Source: Globisporangium splendens (Eukaryota; Oomycota; Peronosporomycetes; Pythiales; Pythiaceae). From it: a DNA stretch of 64,000 nt. The translations under genes and the position numbers were made by a program. A model generated the notes under the pieces. That model saw nothing but the letters and a program-made list of their open reading frames with translations, did no database searches and was not told where the DNA came from. Of this stretch, positions 44,656 to 56,800 are shown piece by piece; within the stretch, counting starts at the first letter, position 1, and every line of letters starts with the position of its first letter. The DNA lies in contig VFIW01000124.1 of assembly GCA_006386115.1 (NCBI GenBank), positions 58,262 through 122,261 on the forward strand, read 5' to 3'.

Positions 44656-47089
44656 ATGAATGGACCGGTGTCGCGAACGAATCAGCAGTTCGAGGATGCA
44701 GTGTTGAAGAAGAAGCCGAAGACCAAGTACCAGCGCAAGTGGGAAGGAACGTTTGGGAAGCACGCGGCGCGATGCCATCCGCAGAGTTTCGTCAAACAGA
44801 TCAGCAAAGAAGGCAAACCGATCCTTTTATTGGTCATCATCGGCACCTGTGGTACGTTTGTTTCCGCGGATGTGTTATGTATTGCTGACAGGTTGCTCAC
44901 CTGCTGGCGCTTACACAACTCTTTTTTCTCTATCCGTGTTAGCGTCGATCCTGGATTTCACGATTGAGACTGCTGTGGAAGGATTTGGCATGTTAAAAAC
45001 CAAGATTCTTGCGCTTGGTTGGCTGCATACCTCTTCGCTCATGGCGTTTGCAGCATGGAGCGCGTTTACGATCGTTGTCGCTACGCTGGGGTGTATTTGG
45101 ACTGTTAGTGTCGACCGATTTGCTGCCGGGTCGGGTATCCCCGAGATGAAGACAATCATATCATGCGATCTTCACAAGGAGGCAGATCAATACCTTGGCG
45201 CTCGCACCTTTTTCTCGAAAGCCGTTGGTCTCACGTTTGCGCTCGGGAGTGGCATCTCTGTCGGCAGAGAAGGACCCTTTGTGCATACGTCGTCGATTAT
45301 TGCGCATCGTCTGATGAAGCACATTGGATTCTTCCGCCGGATCTACAAGAACGACATTTTACGACGCCACGTGTACAATGCAGCATGCGCGGTGGGTGTC
45401 GCATCGACGTTCCGTGCGCCTATTGATGGCGTCTTGTTCTCCATTGAAGTCACAAGTACAGTCTTCATGGCGTCGGTACGAGGTTTGCGCTTACTTCAAT
45501 TCCTTCACGAGATACAAAATACTGACACTCTTGTGTTGCATGTATGTCCCAGAACTATTGGCGAGCGTTCGTAGCCGCACTGAGTGGGTCTATGATGCGA
45601 CAGCTCGTGAGTCGGCTTCGACACTCGGAGCTCTCATCGTACCACCCAATGTTTCCAACAAGATTCGAAGCCAAATCGTTTACCTATGTCGAGTACATCG
45701 GGTTCGCATTGGTCGGTCTTCTCATGGGTATTGCAGGTGCAACGTATGTTGTGAGCTCGAATCGCTTCAAGCAATGGTGGAAAGCAAGGAGCGCACATTT
45801 CCCAGTGGTATGGGGGTTGCTTCTTTTAATTCCTGTGTGTTTGCTGCTGTATCTCCCGGGATCGACTGGACGGTCTTTGTCTTCGGAGGTTATCACTAAT
45901 CTTTGCAGCACAGAAGAGCTTCCAAGTGAGTGGACAGACGCACTCTCATCGATCTTTGTCATGCTTTCGCTCGCTGCCGTCTGTCGCCTAGTCGCCACAG
46001 TACTGTCAACGAGTCTTCTTCTGCCTGCTGGTGATTTCATACCAACGTTCACTGCTGGTGCGCTTTTTGGGCGACTAGTTGGGGAGATCGCGTTGGTGTG
46101 CTTCCCCGACTACAGTATCGTGCCCGGTGGATATGCACTCGTCGGTGGAGCATCACTGGTTGCTTCCGTCACACACACCGTCTCGGTTGCAGGTAAAGCT
46201 GTGTGTGTGTGTGTGTGTCGTCCGCAGCCACCACACTATCTAGTGAATTGACTGACCGTCTTTGTGCTGTTTTCTTTCAGTGATCGCAATGGAGTTCACC
46301 GGACAATTCGTGTACCTCAATCCGTTGCTTCTATCTGTCCTCGTGGCGTCGTCGGTCGGCAGCGCGCTCAGTGTATCTATACACGACAGCGTGATCATTA
46401 GCAAAGGGCTCATGTATCTCCCGATCCTGCGGGTGAACTTGCTCGAAGATGTCAAAGCACGAGACGTCATGGAGGTCGATTTCCCATTACTGGCAAAGAT
46501 GACAACCATCGCGAAACTGGAGCAATCGTTGCTGCTTGAACCAACACAGAGTATCCCCGTCGTTAGTGATATGGAGGCGATGGTATTCTACGGATGTGTC
46601 GCTCGAAAATCGGTCGAAGAGCTCTATCACGAGAGGATGATGACTGCTAAAGAGCACTGCCCCGAAAAAGCAGCACCTGAAACAAATAAGAAAGAGAACG
46701 AGTGTCGGCGATGCAGCTCACCCACCTTTCGAGCGCAGCAGCACGTGGATCTGACGGAGGCTGTCCCGCATCATCACACTTCGTTGGAGACACTGACCAA
46801 GCATCCGCGTCCTTTTGCACTAGACGAGGATAGCCAGCGTGGTCACTACGCCGATGGCGACGACGAGCCGATTTACCTGCGAAATGACGAGAATTTCGTC
46901 ATCGACTCGTCGGTGCTTCAAGTGGACGCCGAGACAGCCATCGCGAAAGTGCATCTGTTCTTTGAGATGATCAAGTGCTCGCGCATCTGAGTGACGCGCC
47001 GCGGGAAGCTAATTGGCCGTATCGACCGCGCGCGTTTGCACGCAAAGATTCTGGCGCTCAAAAAAGAGCGGTGCATCCATCTTGTCTAA
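44656..47089 (+). CDS. ClC-family chloride channel/transporter with in-frame TGA
   Basis: Exons 44656-44851, 44943-45475, 45553-46192 and 46281 onward, all in phase. Selectivity motifs are present: GSGIPE (in AAGSGIPEMK), GREGPFVHTSS with the gating Glu, and GDFIPTFTAGALFGRL. About ten hydrophobic helices are seen. The cytosolic tail has a first CBS domain (ARDVMEVDFP to VARKSVEELY) and a second (FVIDSSVLQVDAETAIAKV). A TGA at 46988-46990 falls inside CBS2, and the same frame continues open for 32 further codons of CBS-like sequence (VTRRGKLIGRIDRARLHAKI) to TAA at 47087-47089. So the protein is either cut by about 30 residues, read through, or affected by an error. Anion transport across internal membranes is expected. 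Confidence 0.88.
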
Positions 47090-47336
47090 ATACGCAGGAG
47101 GCAGCCTGGAGTAGAGGAAATGCACGTGTGCCGACGACGTGGAAAGCGTTCACACTATGATCTGCGACACATAGCTTTCGCAGCGCTCATACGAAGCAAC
47201 ATAAATGACGGCGCGAATGCAGGTCAAAATTGGTATTGCATGTTGGTAGTTCGCATAGCCCGTACTCTCTTTGTTGTTGTTGTCGAGCTGCTGCATGAAC
47301 TTGTAGGGCACGTCAGCCGTATCTCCATCCGAATCA

Positions 47337-50300
47337 TCATACTACTACGTCAGGCGACTCATGGTGCGACGACTTGCTGCTGGAAGGTGACGATGACAAT
47401 GAGGATGCCTTAGACTCCTTCTTCTTTTTGCTGTTGTCGCGTGCAGACGGCAATGGAGCAGGTCGTGCGTCTTCGTCAGCCACCACCAGCTCCTGTCGCT
47501 GTGGCACCTGGAGCGACAAGAACAGATACGACAGGATCTGCAACCCAATGGCGATGACCGCGAGTGACACGAGATCGTAGTACCGGTTCGCATAGTCCAT
47601 GCCGAGCGTCTTCAAAAACACGTCGCCGTACACGGGCACACTCGGGTACCCAGGTGCGTCGAATTTGAGCAGCAAGCCCTTGAGTTCGTTCGTCATGAGG
47701 ATCTCAAACCCATAGCTGAAGATCGAGAAATGCTTGATCCAGCCAACGTACGCCGGCATCGTCTGCGAATTGAGCAAGAAACCGCCAAAAAGCAGCATGA
47801 TCAGGAAGACGACCGTCGCACTCAGGTTTGCAGTGCCAACATTGCGCGAGAGCACGCCCACGAGAATGCTGATCGCACCCGCTGCGACGTTGAAGAGCAC
47901 GAGCGTGACGAGGAAGAGGAAGAAATGCTCCAGCGACGCCTGCAGTCCCATGATCCAATAGAAAATGCTGTTATGCGCCATCAACGGCATCAAGATCATG
48001 TTAGTTGGTGGTAGTCTCGCAGAGTGGACGGTATGCACGAGCATACCTGGCAAAGAGAGTCGCGGGGAACACGCGGAGCAGCAGCGTGTCGAGTGTTGCT
48101 TTTGCGAGGAAATAGCTGAAGGCTCCATAGTACAGCGCACCTACCACGGCACAAAGAGAAAAGTCAGTCAGAGTTTTGCTAATGCTAGGAACCCACAAGC
48201 CTAAGCGAGCTCACTGACCTGTTTCGCGCAGGAAAATGGATCGTTCGGCAATGAACAAATCCATGGAACTCATGCTGGAAAAGCCAAAGAATGTCAAGAT
48301 GAAGTAAAACGCGCCACTTCGGTTCTGGAAACCCGCTAGATCGTTCGTCACATGGTTGAAGATCAATCCACCAAAGAGCGCGAGCACGAGGCTCAGAAGC
48401 ACGTGAAGCAGCAGCAGTGAGCGATGGCGGAAGATGTTCTGCGCCGTGCGTCGAAACAAGACGCGGATCTCAATAAGCAGCGAACGAGATGGTGCCCCCT
48501 TTGACGACGATGACGATGCGTCACGCGCCGAACGGTTTGACCGCAGCTCCGGCGGACTTCGAGGCGACTTTCTGGATGCTGGCGGCGTTGGAAGTGACGT
48601 GAGCGCGATGTTGTCGCGATCATTGGTCGGGGAACCGACAAAGCTTTGGATGCGTGGCGTATCAAGACTCGTGTCTTCGGTCATAAATGGAGATGACTCG
48701 GAGTGCGGACTCCCGATCGTAAACTTTGGCGTGAATGCTGGCCTTGCAGTCGCGGCGCGCGGCGGCGTACCGCTGCTCTTCATGTGGGCACGAATATTCG
48801 GAATGTTTTTGGTATCTGACGCGATATCCAGAATGAAATCGGCAATGTTCTCGTTCTACAATACCACACACACAACGTTTAGTGATCACACCCATTCATA
48901 GAAGTCCCAGCGAATACCTACATGACGTACCTCTGGACAAATGAAGCCAAGGTCTTGAAAGTACGTCTTGGAATCTGCCGGTGGACCATGATACAGCATC
49001 TTGCCCTTGGCCAAAAGCATTACTTGATCCAGTTGCAGGAACGATTTCGCGCTCGGTTGGTGAGTGCTCATGATCACAATGCGGCCATGACTCGCGAGCT
49101 CCTTGACCAACTGCACGACACTGTTCGCCGACGAACTGTCCAAGCCAGAAGTCGGTTCGTCCAAAAACAGGATCTGCGGCGACGTCACGAGTTCCATGCC
49201 GATGCCCACGCGGCGTCGCTCACCGCCCGAGATCCCACGGTTTTGTCCCTGAGATCCGATCCGCGAATGCACAACGTGACCGAGGTTCAATTCACTGATC
49301 ACGCGCTCCACCATGGCGTCCTTCACCGTGTCTGATACATGGCACGGCAACCGCAGCTGCGCTGAGTACGAGATGCATTCCCACACCGTCAACGTCGAGT
49401 AGAGCGAGTCGTCTTGCTGCACGTACGCGGCGATCTTGCGGTAGTCCTTGGAGACCTTCTTGCCGTCAACAAGGATCTCGCCCGAGTACGTCGAGTGTCC
49501 ATTTTCCACGGCCGCGAGTGCATTCAGAAGACTCGTCTTGCCCGAGCCACTCGGTCCCAAGAGACCGAGCACGGACCCGCGTTTGACGCGACCCGAGATC
49601 TTGTGCAAGATCCGCTTCGTGTCCTCTGATTCCGACGACGATGAAGACTTCATGCTCTTGTCTGCATTCGATCTGCTCGCATAGCAATTGATGCTCTTGA
49701 ATTCAAACACCTTGCCAGATTGGGACGCCAGTGCCGCGAGCTCAGTCTCCATGTCTTCGTGATTTCCGCGTTGGATGCGCGTCGTGACAAAGCACGAGCA
49801 CGCAAACACGCAAATGAGGATTGCACCCGCGACGCTCGCGCACGTGACCACTGCGATGATGAGCGCGCTCGGCATGGCCGGGTCATCGCCTCCACCACCG
49901 CTTCCGCTGCCACTACCCCCGGAAGTACTGTCGAATTCACATTGTGACGCCTTGCATTGCGCCGAAAGCGGTAGCGGCGAGCCTTCGATGTCGATCGCCA
50001 GACTCGTAGCGTTTGTCGCGCGGATCATGGCCGGTTTGCCATTCAACGTGCCTTCGATGATCGCTTTCGCCATGGGTGAGCACTGCGGACCGCACTTGCA
50101 CTCTATCGCTTTGCACGCACCGTTCGCAGACCCATCCTTGAACACACAGCCCGTGAGCTGGCAATCGAGCACATGCTCGCTGTTGACCGTGTTCTTGGCC
50201 TTGTACACCGCGGCGGAGCAATTCTGCGACGTGCGGTTGCACACCACGTCCATCGCACCATCTTCAAACAGCGACTGCAGGTCCGGATCCAAGCGGCACG

Positions 50301-51189
50301 TGTACGTCTTTATCTCCGTATAGTTGTCGTATTTGAGGCCATCACTGCACGTGTAGTCGTCTCGAATCGCCTTGCATGCGCCGCTTGAAGCACACATGCG
50401 GCATCCCCAGCCACTAAAGCCTGGCTTACAATCGCACGCACCCGTTGTCGCATTCTTAACTTCGTAGTCCGGGTCGCACGTGACATTGGTCGTCACAGCA
50501 AGCGCCGACACGGTTATTGTCGTCGTGTTACTCGCTTCTTTCGTCGTATGCTTCTTCTTCTTTGTACTCGATGGCGCGGGCGAAGGGGAAGCTGGCACAA
50601 TTGAAGCAGCAGCCTGCGTGACTGCTGGGCTAGGCGATGGCGCCACTGTGGTCGCTGGCGGTGGTGGCGAAGGAGTCACTGTCGGAGCAGCCGTAGTTGG
50701 GGCTGGCGCTACCGTAGTTGAGACAGGTGCCGTTGTGGTTGGAGCAGGTGCTGCCATAGTTCGAGCCGGGGGTTCAGTCGTAGAAACAGGAGGCGATGTA
50801 GGTGCCTCTGTTGTCGCAGCAGGAGCGGGTGTCTCCGTCGCAGGAGGGGTCGTCGTGGTCGCTAACGGCACAGCGGTCGTCGAAGCAGGAGGAGGCGGAG
50901 TGGTCTCAACAGGGAACGGAGTCAGTGCGGCCGTCGTAGCTCCTGGCGGCGTTTCCGTGGTAGTATCTTCAGGTGACTCCTCCGTTGTAGCTGCTGGCGC
51001 AGACGTAGTAGAAGCACTCGGCGTGGGAGTTGGGGACGCGACGGTCCATGCCGTGGACGCAGGCGCGGATGCCGTCGGATCTGCACTCGTGTCTGCCGTC
51101 ACCCCGAGCACGACGAGCAGCAGCAAAAGCAGCGACGCGCGCATGCCACGCCGCGCTTGCGGACGCGCACGAGGACCAGCCACGTGCAT
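47337..51189 (-). CDS. ABCG-type half transporter with secreted Thr/Pro-rich and Cys-rich N-terminus
   Basis: Exons 51189-48931, 48855-48219, 48140-48047 and 47967-47337, phases consistent, 1206 residues. The start has a signal peptide (MRASLLLLLLVVLG, second in-frame ATG at 51144). Residues about 35-230 are Thr/Pro/Ala repeats typical of O-glycosylated mucin-like stalks. A Cys-rich module follows (CDCKPGFSGWGCRMC, CKCGPQCSP), then a membrane span (ALIIAVVTCASVAGAILICV). The nucleotide-binding domain has Walker A GLLGPSGSGKTSLLNAL, signature ISGGERRRVGIG and Walker B ILFLDEPTSGLDS. The C-terminal membrane domain (LVTLVLFNVAAGAISILVG, FGGFLLNS) is ABC2/ABCG-like. NBD before membrane domain identifies ABCG. 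Substrate unknown; the Cys-rich arm recalls ABCG24/28-type plant proteins. Confidence 0.9.
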
Positions 51190-51790
51190 GTTCTTTGCGA
51201 AAGTTCAATGCGGGAGCGTGGAAGGGAAAGCGGGAAGTGTGGAGAAAGGAAGGAAAGCAGGAAGCCACCTAGTATTGGACTTGACGTTGGTTGAATCGAG
51301 TGATGGTGACGAGTGGCATGTGTCGACTCAGATCTGAGCGACTTGAGTCGACAAATGTGCTGCTATATAGGGTCGAAGTCGCGGATCAGCAACTCGGATT
51401 AAAGGGTGCAAGAGACACAAGCATCGTGCAAGTTCTCTTCGACAATGACAAGCAGTTGTGAAGCGACAAAACAGGATACAATTTCGAAACTTTCGTTCGA
51501 AAAATTAGTTTAGACAGCCCTCCAACATTGTCAATTCATTGAATTGAACCTTCCACACATTGTATGCATCGTATTACAGAGGTATCGTGTCTGCAAAGGG
51601 ATGACAGTACTGTTGACACAACCAAACCCTTTTGCAGCGCATCGCTGATTTTTTCTAACCCACCGCAGTATCCGGATAGCAGACACATCCACGTCTTTGG
51701 GAACAGCTCCAAAGCCCAAACGACAACAAATTCGTGCGTCGAAGCAGCGAAAGAGAGAAGCCGCTGCTGTCTGTCTGTCTGTCTGTGACA
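51190..51790. other. Divergent intergenic region of ABCG and ankyrin-PDZ genes
   Basis: No gene recognised. A CTATATAG box lies near 51362 on the ABCG side. Confidence 0.5.
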
Positions 51791-53479
51791 ATGAACCTCC
51801 TGCAGGGCAAGAGCAACCAGTACCTGCGCGAGGCCATCCTGGAAGAGAGCCTCGAGAAGGTCAAGCGCTACCTCACGCTCAAGATCGGCAAGGCCGATGT
51901 CGGCGCGCTCACAGAGGTACGAGTCGGCACTTTCTCTTTTTTTCTATAATGTTGTGCGATAGGCGCGTGGAAATGGATGAGTCGCTCACTGTGTGCTGCT
52001 GTGTTGTTGTGTTGTGTGTGTATATGGCAGAGTGGCGGCTTCAGTATGCTGCACTGCGCGGCGCTGGTGGGGAACACGCAGATCGTGATGATGCTCTTGC
52101 AGTGCGGCGCCGATGTCATGGCGCTGACCGACGTACGTGCTTTTATTTTCCACGCATATAATGAAGCTGCTGACTTTTCTTTCTGTTTCATATTCCCGCG
52201 TGAACTAGGACGGGTACACGGCGTTGGATCTGGCGATCTGGAAGGGCCATTTGCAGATTATTGAGCTCTTGCGTTCGCAAAGCTCCATCGCGCCAATGAA
52301 AGGTATTGTAATATTTGCCTTTGGATATGGCAAATGCGTTTGTTCCATGATTTTACGTTATATTGGGTCTGTGGCTCATGTGCTAATGAGCCTCTCTTGT
52401 TTTCCTCACGCATGACAGAACCCGAGAGCTTGAACGGGAAGCTCATTCTGCACATGGGGCGGAAGGCGACGGTCGTGGACTTCGAGCCGAGCACGAGCAT
52501 CCGCACGAGCAGTCTGCGCGCGCTCCACTACGAAGACAACGGCGAGGCCAAGCTCGTGAACCTGTGGGCAGGCACCGACTACAAAATCATCGGTACGCCA
52601 TGTATATATGCGTATATTGCCGATAAAAGAGATCTAATACTGCGATTGCATATTCGAATAGGCAGCAATCCGTACTATGAGGATCTCAAGAAGCTCGACT
52701 ACCAGTACGCCGACATCCCGGTCTCGCAGAACCAGCAGAACTACGACGCGATGCTGCAGGGTCAGGCGTTTTTCGACAACGACAGCGACAGCGAGGAGGA
52801 GAACGAGATCGAGGACGTGGTGGAGATTCGCGTGCCGCCAGGTCCTTTGGGGGTGCTGCTCGACAGCGGCATCCAGCAGTGCGCCGTCGTGCATGGCTTC
52901 ACGACGCTCCCGACGGGCGGCCAGGGCCCGATCGAGGCTCACGGCGGCGTGCAGCCCGGCATGTACATCATCGGCATCAACGAGACGAACGCGTCGCTCA
53001 TGTCGCTCCAGGCCGTGACGCAGTTGCTGGGCAAATTAGCGCGCAAGGAGAAGGTCATCCGCTTCGCCGTCTTCCGACCAGGTTCCCCGAAGCGTCATCT
53101 GGACTCGGACGACTCGGACTCGGACGACTCGGAGGACTCGGACAAAGCGCCCCCGTCGCATGTATCATCGGCGGCGTCGGCGGCGTCGGCGGCGCATTCG
53201 AGTGCTGGCTCCGTGCCGCCATTGCCGCCTGTCCCCGTGACCGCAAAGCCCCCGCCGGCGCCGTCCGGAGGCTTCACGAGCCGCTTTGCGTCGCTCGCGG
53301 CGTCCATGACGTCGAAAAAGTCGACGTCGTCCTTGTCGTCGCAGAGCTCGACGCCTCGAGGCTCGAGCATGATGTCCCCGTCGGCGCGCCAGCTGCCCGG
53401 GACACCAAAGGAGACCGAGTGCATCCACTGCGGTGTGCCTTCGACCGCGCACGTGTCGGCCGCATGTCCCTACCGATAA
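51791..53479 (+). CDS. Ankyrin-repeat and PDZ-domain scaffold protein
   Basis: Exons 51791-51916, 52031-52132, 52209-52302, 52419-52592 and 52662-53479, phases consistent, 437 residues. Residues about 15-105 form ankyrin repeats (GFSMLHCAALVGNTQIVMML, DGYTALDLAIWKGHLQIIEL). Each of the first introns falls at a repeat boundary. Residues about 220-305 look like a PDZ domain (VVEIRVPPGPLGVLLDSG, GGVQPGMYIIGINETN). An Asp/Ser-rich stretch and Pro/Ser-rich linker follow. The last 22 residues contain CIHCGVPSTAHVSAAC, a CCHC-like zinc knuckle (C-x2-C-x6-H-x4-C). The expected role is a protein-interaction scaffold; partners are unknown. Confidence 0.82.
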
Positions 53480-53830
53480 ACCAACACGTGGCGTCGTCAG
53501 TCATCCTGTCACAATGGCCATGTAGCTCCTGGAACAATATTTTCTTTGTATATCGGCAGGTGGTAGCCTTTGAGCAGTGCATGAGACTTCTTGACAGGAT
53601 GACTCTCTGCGTATTGGGAATGCGTTTATTTGGAGACTCATTCGTGTTGTGGGTTGCTCTTGTTGCTGTTCTTCTTTGCGCTGTTACTACATTGACTTGT
53701 TCACTTTTATGCTAAATAATACCTGGGACCGTGCGGCGTCTGCTTTGGTTTTGCTGACTGTATAGATTTCCAGTAGTGCCCTCTGTTGTGTGCGTCTATG
53801 GCCTGCTCTTGTTGTTTTGCTTGTCTTGGT
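53480..53830. other. Intergenic between convergent genes
   Basis: 3' flanks of the ankyrin-PDZ and START-FYVE-WW genes. T-rich; no gene. Confidence 0.5.
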
Positions 53831-56800
53831 TTACAGCACCATATACGTCGCTCCTCGGAAGATCTCGGCCGTCGGCACGGTCCATGAGGACATGCTGTAC
53901 TGTTCGTTGAAATAATACACTTTGCCCGTCGTCTGCGAGGTCACAGTCTGCCAACCGTCGAGGATACCCTCGGGTGGCTCCACCAGCTCCGAGAACAGCG
54001 AGTCCTCGAGGTACTCGGCGATACTGCCGTCGCTCATCGCGAGCGCCAAGTTGAACGTCGGTGGTCCACTCATATGCGAAAACGTGAATGCAGGCGTCGC
54101 AGCCGGGCGATCGAATCGGCTGAGAAAGTTGGCAGCGATCATCGCGGCCGCCGCGGCTTCGGCATTTGCCTTCTTCTCGTAGCTCTGGAGACGCCGCATC
54201 GCCACAGAGGCTTCCGTGGACGGCTCGATCTCATTCACATTAATGTTGCGCAGACTCTGCGAGATCTGCGTCATGCGGTCCAAGTGCACTTGCAAGTCGG
54301 ACAGTTGGATCACATTTTCCGTGGCTGCAGGCTCTTCTGGAGGATCAATCGGACCGGTAAAGTCTGCCGTCTGTGTGAAATCCGCCGTCTCGACGACTGC
54401 TTCTTCGGGCCGTGGCGGCAGATCCCGAGGCCGGACATCCCGACTTCGGCGGCCGCCCGCTCCAATCGACAATTTCTCGACCTTCCGGACAATCACTGGC
54501 TGGTCTGCATCATCCATCGCATCCGCGTCATCATGCATCTGCAGCAAACTGCGTCGTGGCTGGCTGCCCAGGGAACTCGCGCGATTTCCTGGCATCACTT
54601 CTTCGACGATCAGCTCCTCCATCGTCGTTGTGACCGCCATCTGCGGTTGGGAAGACGAGCTGCGGTGGCCATTCTCATTATCCTCGTTGGTCAGGAAACT
54701 CGCGATGCTGGGCGACGACGACTCGGCCGCCAAAAAGCTCCCAACAGCGTGCTCCGACTGTGCTTGTTGCAAGTACACTTCCTTGTATTTACCGACGCCC
54801 AAGTCGAGCTCCTGCGGTGAGATCGCTGCGATGTCGACGTTCGCATCAAACAGTTCGTGCTCCATGTCATCGTCGTCCTCTTCGCTTTCTTCACCTTGTA
54901 CTGTGGCTCCTGGTGTCGTCGTCGATTTGGCCACTGGTCGTACTGATGGCGCTGATGGACGGAACTGCTGAAACATGTGCGGGATCGTGGCCCGATTGGT
55001 CGGGTTGCCCGCCGTTGGATGGACACGCATGGTGCCGTCTTCGGTATTGGATAATGAAGAAAAGCTACTTCTGTGTTCGAACGAGCTCATGGACCGATTA
55101 TTGCGGTTGTTCTCCAACTCGGTCAACGCCCCACGTCGCTCGCTCGAATACCGCGTCGGCGTCGAACTCCGTGTACTCGCCTCGGAAGCCAAATCGCTGT
55201 GGCGTAAGAACGCCGACGACCGACGCGGCAACTCCTTCGTCGTGATCCCGCTGCTGCATTTCACACAAATCCGCGCTTTTCGCTTACCGACAAACTCGCT
55301 GATCCCCTGCGGTGACGACACGAGCTGATGCACGCTGCACTGGTTACAAATCACATCGCCACACGCGACACAGTTGTATTTCTTGCGCACGAGCGAAAAG
55401 CTCTTGGTGCACACGATGCAGCACACGCGTTTACTCAACGGCACCATGTCCTTCGGGTTCGCAAACACGAGCAGATCGATGCGCTTCTGGTTAATATGGT
55501 CTCGGATACACGCGACGCGCATCGCCGCTGTGTCGACGATCTTGTGCACGAGCCACGTCGGCAGGCGCTCGCCCAGGTCGTTGATCATCATCGTGTATAA
55601 TTCGAGGTTGCCCTGGGAGACCTCGGAAAACGTCTGCAGCGTCAGCGTCTTGCCACGCACAAACAGATGCGACGTGTCCTTGGGCGGCATTTCCTCCAAC
55701 TCGATGGATTTCGCCAACCGGTACCCGACCTTTTTACCATCCTGGTCCTCAAACTGGTCCACGACTTCGACGTACACATAGTCGCGGTGCTTGGCAGCTG
55801 ACGGCGCGAGCGATTTGATGCAATGCCACTTGATGCTCACGAAGCGGTCGTCCGGGGTGCGCGGCACGAGCGTGTACAGCACCTGGCCATCGAGAAACTC
55901 GGTCGGATTGACGGTGCTCTCGTGGTTGATAAAATCCTCCGTGGTCTCCGTGATGAGCGCGTCCATCATCTCGTGGAACGTCGCGTTCACGTTGCATTTG
56001 CCGCGCACAGCAGCGTCGAGACGGTGGTCGTCTTCGCCGCGCGCGCGGTAGATCGAGACCCCCTCGCGGGTCTTGAACGAGTGCCACCGGATGCGGCCAA
56101 AACCGTGGCAGAGGTTGTACGCGTCGTCGATAGATTTGTCGATAAAGTCGATGTACGCCGCTTTCCGCTCCTGCGAGAGGTCCTGGAGCTCCAGGAGCTC
56201 TTCATGGGGAGAGATCGGGGACGTGGACGATCTGTGCGACAGCGATGACCGTTGCGACGTCGACGACCGCTGCGACGACGTCAGATGCAGCGACGATGAC
56301 CTCGACGTCGTCGGCATCGTGAGCACGGTCCCGGACGAGTGCGTGTTGGTGCTGTTGCTTTTGCTAAGACTCGAGCGCGCGGGGTCGCTGTTCCTGTCGT
56401 GGTGAGTGGCGATGCCGAGGCTGCTGGCGATGATCGTGCTCGCGCTTTTCCGGACCGAGTTTCTCGGTGGCGGCGCCGCGGGGGCCGTCTCTCGAACCAT
56501 CGTCGACTCCCCACTCTCCGGTTGACTGGCTGTGCTCGCGGAGCTCGTGGTGCTCGTGCTGCTGCTGTTGCTGCCGGAACTGCTGCGGTCGTCGGCACCC
56601 GCCGATGCTCCTGCTGCTGCGGTTTCTTTGTTGTCGAGAGTGTTCGTCGGGAAGAGCACCACGGGCTTCTGCACGAAGCTCTTGGTGCGGAACGTCTTGA
56701 CGGTCGCGACGTTGACAACCGTCGGCGTGCCGAAGTCGAGGTGGTCCGCCTGCTTGGCCGTGGACGCGGCGCTGGCGGTCGCCGACACGTGGAAGAGACC

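Noticed and set aside
50480..51337. A 285-residue plus-strand frame rich in Val, Gly and Ala
   Set aside because: It is the complement of the Thr/Pro-rich repeat region of the ABCG gene; the repetitive composition explains its openness.
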